NCBI GenBank assembly: GCA_003024985.2
Contig: PXIH01S0020718.1
From: Euperipatoides rowelli
Lineage: Eukaryota > Onychophora > Udeonychophora > Euonychophora > Peripatopsidae
Length of the DNA: 11,125 nucleotides
Reading direction: 5' to 3' (one strand)
The translations under genes were made by a program, and so were the position numbers. Shown here piece after piece: positions 1 through 8,067 of this stretch. Numbering within the stretch: position 1 is the first letter of the stretch; each line of letters opens with the position of its first letter. Below the pieces are notes generated by a model. That model was given only the letters and a program-made list of their open reading frames with translations, ran no database searches and had not been told where the DNA came from.

Positions 1-250
1 CTTCGTTTTTAACACCTTACAAGTATATAAACTAAATCACTCAGAAATCTAGAGCTTAGACTCTTATTCATGAAATCTTATCCATCTTATGAATAAATCT
101 TGATCTTTATCCTTGTTCAAAATTCATTAGTCTTTCAATCATCTTCATCTTATCTAACATAAAGAATCACTATAAAGAAACAACGAAGTATGCTGTAAGA
201 AAAAATTATGCTGAAGTCTTAAAGGAGAGAGGAGCCTTGTAGATAAGAAG
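1..250. other. Unassigned AT-rich leader of the window
   Basis: No gene is recognisable here. The stretch is rich in A, T and C and carries one short inverted repeat: TTATTCAT at 64-71 and its exact complement ATGAATAA at 89-96, with a 17-nt spacer. A short + strand reading frame around 190-240 ends at a TAG at 238-240 and matches no family I know. The ORF on the minus strand (154-336) has the low-complexity composition of chance AT-rich frames. Confidence 0.5.
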
Positions 251-895
251 TGGAAGACCGGTGATTTGGGTTCTTTCGTAAGAAGCTTAAGGCAAAGAAG
301 CATGGGAGTAGCATCTCCAGTGATACAGTAATTCAAATATTCTAATTCAAAAATTTCTCAATAATGTTTAAATATAGAAGAGGACCTATTAGCCAGTTTT
401 AACATCGATAAAATGAGTAAGTCACTACCTGCAAATTTAATTTCATATTTCTAACCCGAGTAAAGAATAGCTTTTTCCATATTTATTTGAGCTCACCTGA
501 ACTAATTGTGTTAGCGTTAAAAATGTTTAAAACAGCAAATTTTAGTTAGTTTAGTTTACTTGATCACACACCTTATTGTTTGTTTAATTTAACGGTTTTC
601 TAATTTAATATGTATGCAAATCATTATTGTGTTAATCTATGCTAAGTTTATATGAGAGTTTAAAAATGGTATAATTCTTTCCAAAATTATTGTAAATTTT
701 ATTAATGTTTCACTCCAGTTGAAGGAACATAATAAACTTAAATATGATTAGCTAGAAATCTTAATAATGGTGTGAGCAAATTTTTTTTGGTGATAGACAT
801 ACATGAATGTAGGGGTATCCATTCAAGATGTAGATAGTTTAAATAATTTGATTAATTTTACTAATATCTTCAGAGTACAATATTATTTAGTTATA
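251..895 (+). repeat. Direct repeat R1, copy 1 (about 0.6 kb)
   Basis: This segment aligns by eye along its length with about 1849-2488, at an offset of about 1600 bases at the left end and 1588 at the right end, so small indels separate the copies. Anchors shared by both copies include GCATCTCCAG at 311-320 (1911-1920) and AGGGGTATCC at 811-820 (2399-2408). The longest identical run is 36 bases, 387-422 against 1986-2021, ending in GAGTAAGT. Identity looks highest (roughly nine in ten) over about 305-425 and lower downstream. The reading frame that is open in copy 2 is broken here by a one-base insertion near 340 and further changes, so this copy is the more degraded. Outer ends are approximate; left of 305 the alignment is loose. 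Confidence 0.85.
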
Positions 896-1720
896 AAATT
901 TAAAACCAAAATTTTATTAATTAAGATTTTAAACACATAGAACAAAATATATTATTACTGTAGGCTAATTCTTTCAAAAAATTAAAATTAAATAGAACAA
1001 AATATTTTATAGCCGTAGGCTAATTATTTCAAAAATTAAAAATACACTGTAAGTCGAAAAATGTTTCAGAAAAGTAATTGAACTGATTTTTGTATGTAAA
1101 TGTCTTATTTCAAGTAAGGAACTAATTTAAGAGTTAAGCCTCTGAAAATTATAAGATTTAAAACCAAAATTTTATTAATTAAGATTTTAAATACTCAGAA
1201 TAAAACATTTCTAACATTTGCTATAGGATAATTACTTCAAATTAAAATAAAAAATTAAATACCTTATTAAAATCTTATTCTAAGTAACTACAATTAAAGA
1301 GGTTAAGCCTCTGAAAATTGTAAATTAAATCTAAAACCAAAACTTTAATAATCAAGATGTTAGTTACCCAAAACAAAAACATTAGAAATAAAGGTAAAAC
1401 AAAATAAAAATAATAATTAATAAACCCTTTTAGCAATTACAGCAAAATACAAAATACACTATTCCAAGGAAACTAACTAGAGAGTTAAGCCTCTGAAAGT
1501 TATAAAATTTTAAACCAAAATTTTATTAATTAAGATTTTAAACACTTAGAACAAAATATATTATTACCGTAGGCTAATTCTTTCAAAAAATTAAAATTAA
1601 AATTAAATAGAACAAAATATTTTATAACCGTAGGCTAAATATTTCAAAAATTAAGATTAAGTTGAAAAATGTTTCAGAAAAGTACCATAATTTAACGGAT
1701 TTTTGAATGTGTAAATCGAA
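885..1720 (+). repeat. Degenerate AT-rich tandem array, four units
   Basis: The core TAAAACCAAAATTTTATTAA, or a close variant, recurs near 901, 1159, 1332 and 1510, giving steps of about 258, 173 and 178 bases. A second anchor, GTTAAGCCTCTGAAA, recurs near 1133, 1302 and 1484, just before units two, three and four. Units one (about 892-1093) and four (about 1502-1703) are nearly identical and longer, because each carries a doubled internal block; units two and three are shorter and more diverged. The array sits exactly between the two R1 copies. No reading frame of note runs through it. I see no signs of coding function; a satellite-like or minisatellite origin by unequal crossing-over is the simplest reading. 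Confidence 0.85.
938..1040 (+). repeat. Nested 55-bp sub-repeat inside array unit 1
   Basis: TAGAACAAAATAT followed by a CGTAGGCTAAT-type block and an A-rich tail occurs at 938 and again at 993, a 55-base step. The same doublet recurs in unit 4 at about 1548 and 1606, where the first copy has a few extra bases in its A-rich tail. It is absent or only vestigial in units 2 and 3. Confidence 0.75.
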
Positions 1721-1848
1721 GTGCAATAATTATTTAAAAGCTTTCTAAACTTAAAACAAGATTTTTTATAGATAAAGTTTAGATATTCTTCAGAATAGCC
1801 ATTATCCAAAAGTTTTTTAATCAAAAGAGNTTTTTAATTTGGATTTGG

Positions 1849-2488
1849 GGGAGACACTATGGAAAAACTAATTGGATTGGAAAAGGTTAAGGGAATTAAG
1901 CACGGAAGCAGCATCTCCAGTGACACGGTAATTCAAATTTCTAATTCAAGAATTTCTCAAGAATCTTTAAATATAGAAGAGTACTTATTAGCCAGTTTTA
2001 ACATCGATAAAATGAGTAAGTTACTACCTGCAAATTCAAATACTTAGTCCGAGTGAAGATTAACTCTTTCCCATAAACTTTTATGCTCACCTGAACTAAT
2101 AGCGCTGGCGATAAAATATTTATAAGGGCAAATTTAGTTAGTTTAGTTTAATTGACCATGCACATTATTAATTGTTGAATTTTATTGATTTTTTATTTAA
2201 TATGTATGCAAATCATTAATTGTGGATATTTATGCTAAACTTATATGACAGTTAAACGGTATAATTATTTCCAAAATTATTGTAAATTTATTAATATGTT
2301 TCACTACGATCAAAGGACCATAATAAACTTAAATATATTTGCTAGAAACTTAAATATGGTGTAAGCAATTTTATTTGGTGTTAGACATATGTGAGTGTAG
2401 GGGTATCCATTCAAAATATAGATAGTTTTTTTTTTTATTAATTTTACTAAAATCTTTTGAGTTTAATTTTTATTTAAGTTGTAATGTT
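1849..2488 (+). repeat. Direct repeat R1, copy 2 (about 0.6 kb)
   Basis: This is the second copy of the segment at about 251-895. Similarity runs from the exon-like part (1859-2047), through a shared GCTCACCTGAACTAAT block (2090-2105 here, 493-508 in copy 1) and TATGTATGCAAATCATTA near 2201, to GGGGTATCCATTCAA near 2400, and fades after the ATTAATTTTACTAA block near 2440. A T-run at about 2427-2438 replaces sequence present in copy 1. Similarity may reach about 2488, where ATTTAAGTTGTAATG resembles the start of the tandem array, suggesting that the original duplicated unit was the R1 segment plus at least the beginning of the array. Confidence 0.85.
1859..2047 (+). CDS. Short exon-like ORF in R1 copy 2, unrecognised
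   Basis: A 62-codon frame opens with ATG at 1859 and ends in TAG at 2045-2047. It is polar, Ser/Ile/Lys-rich, with no signal peptide, membrane segment or family motif that I recognise. Two points make it more interesting than a chance ORF. The corresponding region is the best-conserved part of the duplicated repeat, and a strong 5' splice-site match, GA|GTAAGT with GT at 2016-2017, lies inside it and is conserved in copy 1 at 417-418. It could therefore be an exon ending near 2015 rather than a complete small gene. Copy 1 does not keep the frame. A transposon or host-gene exon fragment fits equally well; function unknown. Confidence 0.25.
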   Translation: MEKLIGLEKVKGIKHGSSISSDTVIQISNSRISQESLNIEEYLLASFNIDKMSKLLPANSNT

Positions 2489-2526
2489 TTTGATTTTTAA
2501 TTACAACGCCTTAGGTACATGACGAT

Positions 2527-2546
2527 AGATCTGTTTCTACAGATCT
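2527..2546. repeat. Perfect 8-bp hairpin AGATCTGT/ACAGATCT
   Basis: AGATCTGT at 2527-2534 is the exact reverse complement of ACAGATCT at 2539-2546, with a 4-base TTCT loop. Directly downstream, TGAC-GTGGT-GTCA at 2548-2560 is a second interrupted palindrome. The arms are not simple A/T sequence, so chance is less likely than for most inverted repeats in this window. Confidence 0.8.
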
Positions 2547-3050
2547 CTGACGTGGTGTCAGTTTATTTATTTAAATTCGCATAACTGTAGTCTCAGTCAA
2601 TCCATGTGTGAAATGTTTCAAAATTAGTGTAGGATGTACTTTTATTTCAGATGCTGTCAAAAACATGAATGTTTCCTAAGTTAGCTTTAAGTTCCGTTAT
2701 GTAGTTGCATTAAGCAGTAGGGATTATCCTGTCTTCTATTATTTTAGTAAGGTCAGTTTTCTATGTTACACTAAATAAAATTAAAGAAATGCCATTAGAA
2801 GTAGGTACAACATATCTCCTCCCTGCGGCCAATACTTGTGGGTTTCACACTTCTAGAAGAGTGCCGAAGCAAGTAGTTCTGGGTACGTCAGTAGTATGGC
2901 ATAAACATACAATCATACTAGATTACACTATCGGCATGACACAAACATTAGGAACACTTCAATCAAGTTTTAATTCATACGTATAATTGACTTGTTTAAT
3001 CTTTTTATATATTAAAATGTAATTTATATCTGAAATTTATAGTTAGGGGT

Positions 3051-3118
3051 TATCTAATCATAGTCATGACTCTTCAATTATCTTTGACAGGTGATAATTG
3101 ATAGGCTATGATTAGATA
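3051..3118. repeat. Nested inverted repeat able to form a 68-nt stem-loop
   Basis: The outer arms are 13 bases and perfectly complementary: TATCTAATCATAG at 3051-3063 and CTATGATTAGATA at 3106-3118. Inside them lies a second perfect 8-base pair of arms, CAATTATC at 3075-3082 and GATAATTG at 3093-3100, around a 10-base loop. The internal loop between the two stems is asymmetric (11 and 5 bases). It could be a small foldback element, a relic of a miniature inverted-repeat transposon, or a structured RNA. Nothing in the sequence decides between these. Confidence 0.8.
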
Positions 3119-3389
3119 TTGGAACATTTCATGCTAGCTGTGCTGTACAGTGAAAGGAGATTGGCAAGTGTTGCTTCACCTTCTTTGTGAGGTTGCAGTA
3201 TTTTTTAATTGTTTGTTGAAATTTGAACAAACCAGTTTTAATGTTAATTTTGCTGCAATTTTATGTGTTAGAGGTGAGTGTGAGGGTTGGGGTTTCTGAC
3301 ATAATTTTTGGCATCCATGACAGGACACGCCACATGGTGGCAAAAATTTTTTTGTATGAATCTCCAATCGATAAAGGGGGGTAGGGGTG

Positions 3390-5385
3390 TAAAATTAATT
3401 TTTAAAAAAAATGAAAGTTTATCAAATTTTGATGTTTTTTATTTTTTCGAAGTCAGAATTTAATTAGTAAGAGTAATTTAGTTTGTTTCCTTCCATTTGG
3501 ATATTGGATACCCATACTTGTTCCTGCATTGATTAAATTTTAATATATTTTTATTAGTTTTTAAATTATTCTAAACCGAAGTCAGTAACCTTGTTAATCC
3601 TTTTAATGTTTATTTTTTCCCCATTTCCAAATGTAAATTTCTTTTTTTTTTGTCATATCCTAAAAGTGTTATGAGCACGAGTTTTGTGATGTGATTGAAA
3701 ATTGTGTACCCCAAGATGGCGGCTGTGGCATTTTTATATTTTCTGATTTTTGTTTCACTTCCTGGATGTTAAAAGTAATTTTAAGTTGTTTGCCAAGTTA
3801 TTTTAGTGTTGTTTTAATCATGGACAGTGGTGAATTTTGTTTTTCTGAAATTTGAGTTTTTCATAAAGGGGGCTGATGGTGGAGTTTTGAAAATTTTTGA
3901 ATTTTTTTTGATGAAACTTGATAGTTATGTTTGGTTGGCATCCAGACATGTGGCAAAGTGATTTTCCAGTAATTTCGTTGACCCAGTTTTTTTTTTTAAT
4001 TAATTTTTTTGTCTAATTTTGTGAACTGATGCCTATTTCGTATTTTTTAATTTTTTTTTTTATTTTGGGCTGCCATGGTGGGAATGCAATGTTCAATTTG
4101 ATGTTTGACCTTCTCTTGTCAATTTTTTTTTTATGTAAATTTTTTTTTAATTTTTTTTTGATGTTACTAGCCATGTGATTGTGTATACTTTATTAAAAAA
4201 AATTCTGAGATTTTCTTTGTTTGAACCTGAATTTTAGTTTTAACTTCTGAAAGAGTATTAGAGTGAGAGTATGTAGAAGTTTTGAGTTTGTAACTATTTC
4301 TTCTAATTTATGATACTTTTAGTCACCTGTTGGTTATCGGAGAGAGCTTGATCATGAAAATGGTTTTAGAGCTGAGTTTGGTCATGTAAATAATTTTAGA
4401 GCTGTGATAGATCCTGATCAGATCTGGTGATTATCTGAAAGAGATTCTCACAATTTTATTTTTTTAGTGTCCTCCTGTCAATTTGTGGGATTTGTACAGG
4501 ACGACTAGGTGACAAACAGCATGTTTGTAGGAATAGGGTCATGATTGATTTTATCATGTGTAATGAGTTCAGATTTTTTATTATTAGCAATTAATTACTG
4601 TTCACATAAATGTTTTGAGGTTCTTAAATTTAATCCTTTGATTCAGTACTTCCAATTTTTTTAAATTTTTTATCTCAAGTGTAAATCATCAATTTTTTTA
4701 ATTTTTTTTTTGTTTGTAGGTGTAAATACATGCACTTGTTAATTTGATTCCTTTGTAAGTTTATTGGGTACTATTTCAGAGTTGGGAATCTTAAACACTA
4801 TAAAAACTCTTTTGTTTTACTCAATTTTTTTTCCTGTTTTAATTTAAATTTATTTTTGATATTTTTATGAGAAATGAATTAGAGTGTGATTGTTTTTCTT
4901 GTTATGTCAAAAAAAAAAAGATGGCGTCTATGATGGTTTACAAATCGAGCCCAGTTCTCTGAATTTTTTATTGGACGTTTCTTCTAAATTTTTCGAATTC
5001 ACCTTTTTATTTAAATTTATTTCTATTTTCATCATGACTGACCTTGTACCTAATGATCCTAGTATGAAATTTGTTTTTAAATTTTTTGTTTGTTTGTTAT
5101 GAATTCATTATGGGAGTGTGAGTGATGCTTGAGTATAGTTTTATAGTGAGGTATGTGAATCTTTATCAAGNATTTTTTTAATTTTTTTTTGAGGATTATG
5201 CCTCCATTTGAAAATAGTTTTTTTTAGTTAGTTTGTTTGGACACCCTTAATTAGTAAAGAGTTTAGTTTTAATTTTTTTTTTGTATGTCTGCACCTTTTA
5301 TTTGTTCACATCATTTTTTATTGTATTGAAGTTTGTCAAAGGAATAATATCTTTTGATCACATCAAATTGTATTCAAAGTGAAAT
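3390..5385 (+). other. T/G-biased, poly-T-rich non-coding region upstream of gag
   Basis: The + strand is strongly enriched in T over A and in G over C, with many runs of 8-12 T. The motif AATTTTTTTAATTTTTTTTT, or variants, recurs near 4140, 4691, 5172 and 5268. No convincing coding frame is present; the 70-codon ORF at 4890-5102 is Phe-rich low complexity. The bias stops sharply at the gag start, so this could be the LTR plus untranslated leader of the retrotransposon, a host intron, or both. I found no copy of this sequence downstream of pol. Two YY1-like words, AAGATGGCGGC at 3713-3723 and AAGATGGCG at 4918-4926, and a short direct repeat at 4346-4400 also lie here. Confidence 0.6.
4346..4400 (+). 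repeat. Short direct repeat, two units of 25 and 30 bp
   Basis: Unit 1 (4346-4370) and unit 2 (4371-4400) both begin GCT, contain a GGTCATG or GATCATG word with A-rich sequence after it, and end in TTTTAGA. A third GCTGTGAT start follows at 4401. The GATCCTGATCAGATC cluster directly after (4411-4425) is itself partly palindromic. Confidence 0.5.
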
Positions 5386-6449
5386 ATGCCTACTACAAGA
5401 AGTAAAGCAGCAAGTAAAGAAACTCAAGGTAAAATGGAAGAAAGTGATAAAGGTAGTAAATTAGTAAAGGAAGTTAGTGGAGATCATGATTCAACAAATG
5501 TTGTGGGGAAGGATAATGAAAATCTCCCAGTTGAACAATTATTGAGGATGGTGAGTGAAAGGATAAGGAGATACTGAGGTTGAATGAGTCAATCAGGCCG
5601 CTTGACAATATGTGCATGGCGAAGGGGGACAATGATATATGTATTGGTGCTGAAAGTATTGAAACACTCAGTAATGATAGACATTATTCAAATAACCAAG
5701 AAGGTGGGAGGAAGAAACACCAGGATCATATAAAATTATTACCCTCATTTAATTGGGATTATAAATAATTTAAATGAAACAAAGTGATTTGTATCTCAAT
5801 TTCTTGTACTGGCCAAAGAGAATCAGTGGTCAGATGTTCATGCACGAACTGCTATTGAGTCTAAACAGTCTGGCAGAGCAACAACTAAGTATTATGAAGG
5901 ACTAGGTGATGTGGAAGATATATCATTTGATTAAAGGCTAGACAAGTTTGAGAGATTATTTAGCAGAGAGCTTAACACAGCATGTAGTCAGGAGGCCTTT
6001 TTGATTTGTGTTCAGGGGAATGGTGAGTCAGTCACATTGTTTAAGTTGAGACTGTTGAGCACGGGACAGGTCTACAGCAAGGCATTCAATGTGAGGTGAT
6101 GTTCCATCAACTCTTAGCTCAACAGTTTATCAAAGGTGTGTTGGAGAGGTATAGAACAGAGCTATCACGTGCAAACATCACTGATTTTGAAGGTGCTGTG
6201 AAGTTAGCCATAAACTTAGAATATTGTGATAAAAGATACAATGATGGAGGTAAAGGAGTCAATAGCATGCAAGATGGAAGGAAGATGTGGAACAAGAAGT
6301 AAGGGAGCTAAGATTAAGAGTGGACGAATTAAGTGGTAACTGGAGATACTATATGAGTGGTTGTAGGGGGTCATGAATTTGTGTGTTGGAGATATGGACA
6401 ACATGGTCACACTTAGCGGAACTGTCAGCAATGTATTAAGCCATCATGA
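5386..6449 (+). pseudogene. gag: gag pseudogene (capsid and nucleocapsid) of Ty3/Gypsy element
   Basis: Gag would form the virus-like particle and bind element RNA in the cytoplasm. The start at 5386 (MPTTRSKAAS) is supported by an in-frame TGA at 5380-5382 just upstream. Frames used: +1 from 5386 to about 5567, +3 from 5568 to 5768, +1 again from about 5797 to 6096 with an internal TAA at 5932-5934, then +3 from 6096 to 6302. The capsid part shows the retrotransposon-gag pattern: QWSDVHARTAI near 5812, then a G-x-A-x4-YY-x-GL stretch, FLICVQGNGESV near 6000, and a final helix-rich part ending near 6240. Between 6303 and 6380 the frame is lost in a basic region. A zinc knuckle follows at 6384-6425, and a TGA ends the frame at 6447-6449. 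It cannot yield a full Gag. Confidence 0.88.
6384..6425 (+). other. Damaged CCHC zinc knuckle of Gag nucleocapsid
   Basis: In frame +3 the spacing C-x2-C-x4-H-x4-C of a retroviral-type nucleic-acid-binding knuckle is kept: Cys codon at 6384, His at 6408, Cys at 6423. The second ligand, expected at 6393-6395, is TAT (Tyr), one base from a Cys codon. A TAG at 6414-6416 interrupts the last spacer. It is therefore non-functional, but it fixes the element as having a classical nucleocapsid. Confidence 0.85.
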
Positions 6450-6490
6450 GGTGGTGGAGAGACTAGAGGAATGTTGAGTGGAAGCAATAG

Positions 6491-6963
6491 ACAAGGATTA
6501 AACTAAAATATCCTTCTCTTGATACGACCCGTAAGAGGAGGACCAAGGACCATATAAAGAAAAATGGGGAGAATTATCATGAGAGACAGCTGTTGGGTGA
6601 AATTGGTAGCAAGGAGTATGATACTATTAGATTTGATAGATCTTATAAGGAGAAGCCTATTGTGATAGTGCTGGTGATGGGCAGGGATGTCAGTGCTCTT
6701 GTGGACATCGATGCTCTTCTTGATAAATTTTTTTGTCAAATGTGATATTACTAAACTTGTTACTCCTATATGTCATGGAAGTACTAATGTTGAATGTGCC
6801 ATAATAAATATGGAAAGTTAAGAATTACAGGTTTAAACACTAAGTTTGTCTTACTGTATTCAATGATAACTGTCCTTACAATCTAATACTGGGTTATGAT
6901 CTACTCACTAAACTTAAGTTAATCTTGACATTGAGCATGGTTTATGAAGTTTATTTCATTTAA
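6491..6963 (+). pseudogene. pol: Aspartic protease domain of pol, degenerate
   Basis: The retropepsin would cut the Gag-Pol polyprotein. Frame +2 is open from 6491 to 6742 and contains the expected strand before the active site, with KPIVIVLVMG near 6653 and SALVDIDAL near 6692. The catalytic Asp is at 6704-6706, but the usual D-T/S-G triplet reads D-I-D, which should abolish activity. A T-run at 6728-6734 moves the continuation to frame +3 (6735 to the TAA at 6819-6821). The C-terminal hallmark of Gypsy proteases, LILGYDLL (near 6883-6906), is in frame +1, ending at TAA 6961-6963. The antisense ORF over this segment is a shadow. Confidence 0.82.
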
Positions 6964-8067
6964 GGGCACTAGTCATGCTCCTTGCATGTTGAATGGTGAG
7001 GTGTGTAGGCTGGGATGGTGCACACCATTGATGTTGAGGATAGTAAGTATGAGTGTTTTTAAGATGAGTGAATCCATACAGTTGGGTGATATTCATCTTT
7101 CTCAAGAACATCTTGATTGCTTGATGACCATTCTTACTGATCACAGGGAGATTTCATTTAAAATGTAGCTGACATGATGGGCACAAACCTACCACCATAT
7201 AAACCCAAGTTCACATCAGATACTGCAATATACTAATATCAATACTGGATACCACACAAACTATATAATCCTGTCCATAAAAAAACTTGAAGGTCTTGAG
7301 AAGGCAGGTATAATCTTTAAAATATGTTCCAACTGGAAAACTCATGCCATGTTTCTTGAGAAAAAGGCTCCTTCCACTGACATTAGAATGGTCTTAGACC
7401 TGAGAATGTTGAACCATNGAAGTACCAACTCATGTGAATTGATGAGATAATTGATAAGTTGGGAGGGTCCAAAGTGTTTTCCACCCTTGACCTGAACAAT
7501 GGGTACTTTAACATTAAGTTGCATGAACAAGTTAAGGACCGGTTTGCATTCAGTGCTCCTTTTGGAAGGTATAGGATGGAGAGACATCCCCAGGGATCAT
7601 CTACTAGCATTGGTTAATTCCAGAAAATGATGAACGAAAAATTGTATGATGTCATTTCTGGANGACATTGTATGGTGTATCAGGACAATATCATTGTATA
7701 CACTGAGTACATTGAATCACACAATGAAGTATTATACATATAAATATGGCCATATGCCAATCTAAGTGTTTGTTGTCTGTGTATCTTTGAAATTCTTAGG
7801 TCATATTGTCGATCAGAGTGGTTTTAGACCTACTACTGAAAACATAGAGGTAGTAATAAATTTTGAGTGCCCTACCACTGTCAAGCAGGTTTGTACCTTC
7901 CTGTGACCATACATTTTTATAGACAGTTTATTCATGGGATAACTGAGGTTGCTGACCCTTTATATATGCTACTTAGAGGAAAGGGTGATATCAAAGCCAG
8001 GTGGACTGATGATGCTACTAAGGTATTTGAAAGTTTTAAGGAATTGTTGACCAAGGTCCCATTGTTG
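6944..8067 (+). pseudogene. pol: Reverse transcriptase domain of pol, degenerate
   Basis: RT would copy element RNA into DNA. A linker of the type found between Gypsy protease and RT is in frame +2 at 6944-7168 (LGDIHLSQEHLDCL). The fingers begin near 7237 in frame +1, shift to +2 at an A7 run (7279-7285) and continue (LEKAGIIFK, then MVLDLRMLN) to about 7440. The palm is in frame +1: motif A TLDLNNGY with the catalytic Asp at 7489-7491, FAFSAPFGRYRM, a PQG motif at 7588-7596, a TAA at 7615-7617, and motif C at 7678-7689. Motif C reads YQDN instead of YxDD, so the second catalytic Asp is Asn. Sequence between the TAA at 7741 and LGHIVDQSGFRP near 7793 looks shortened by roughly 15 codons. The connection, FYRQFIHG...LLTKVPLLQY, is in frame +1 from 7915. 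Confidence 0.95.

Larger units (their letters stand above)
2489..3390. other. Unassigned stretch of mixed composition
   Basis: No recognised gene. Base composition is less extreme than on either side. It holds a perfect hairpin at 2527-2546, the interrupted palindrome TGACGTGGTGTCA at 2548-2560, an acceptor-like TTTTATTTCAG ending at 2650, and a 65-codon + strand ORF at 2789-2986. The ORF starts MPLEVGTTYLLPAANT, has a fairly balanced amino-acid mix, and matches nothing I can name. It also holds the nested inverted repeat at 3051-3118. The minus-strand ORF at 3176-3367 is unrecognised and probably fortuitous. Confidence 0.4.

Noticed and set aside
24-44. TATATAAA at 24-31 with TCACTCAG at 38-45 as a core promoter
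   Set aside because: The spacing is too short for a TATA box and initiator, and A/T words of this kind are common in this composition.
3306-3960. Two similar GGCATCC...CATG...GGCAAA segments near 3309 and 3937 as possible LTR or primer-site repeats
   Set aside because: Similarity is confined to about 20 bases and the flanks do not align.
4690-4720. Polypyrimidine tract followed by TTTGTAG as a 3' splice site
   Set aside because: Poly-T runs occur throughout 3390-5300, so any AG after one resembles an acceptor; no coding frame begins after it.
4890-5102. 70-codon + strand ORF beginning near AAGATGGCG
   Set aside because: It is Phe-rich low complexity within the poly-T region; no family resemblance.
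6503-6739. 78-codon minus-strand ORF
   Set aside because: It is antisense to the protease frame, which shows protease strand and active-site context on the + strand.
7342-7610. Two minus-strand ORFs of 75-81 codons
   Set aside because: They are shadows of the RT fingers and palm, whose motifs are readable on the + strand.
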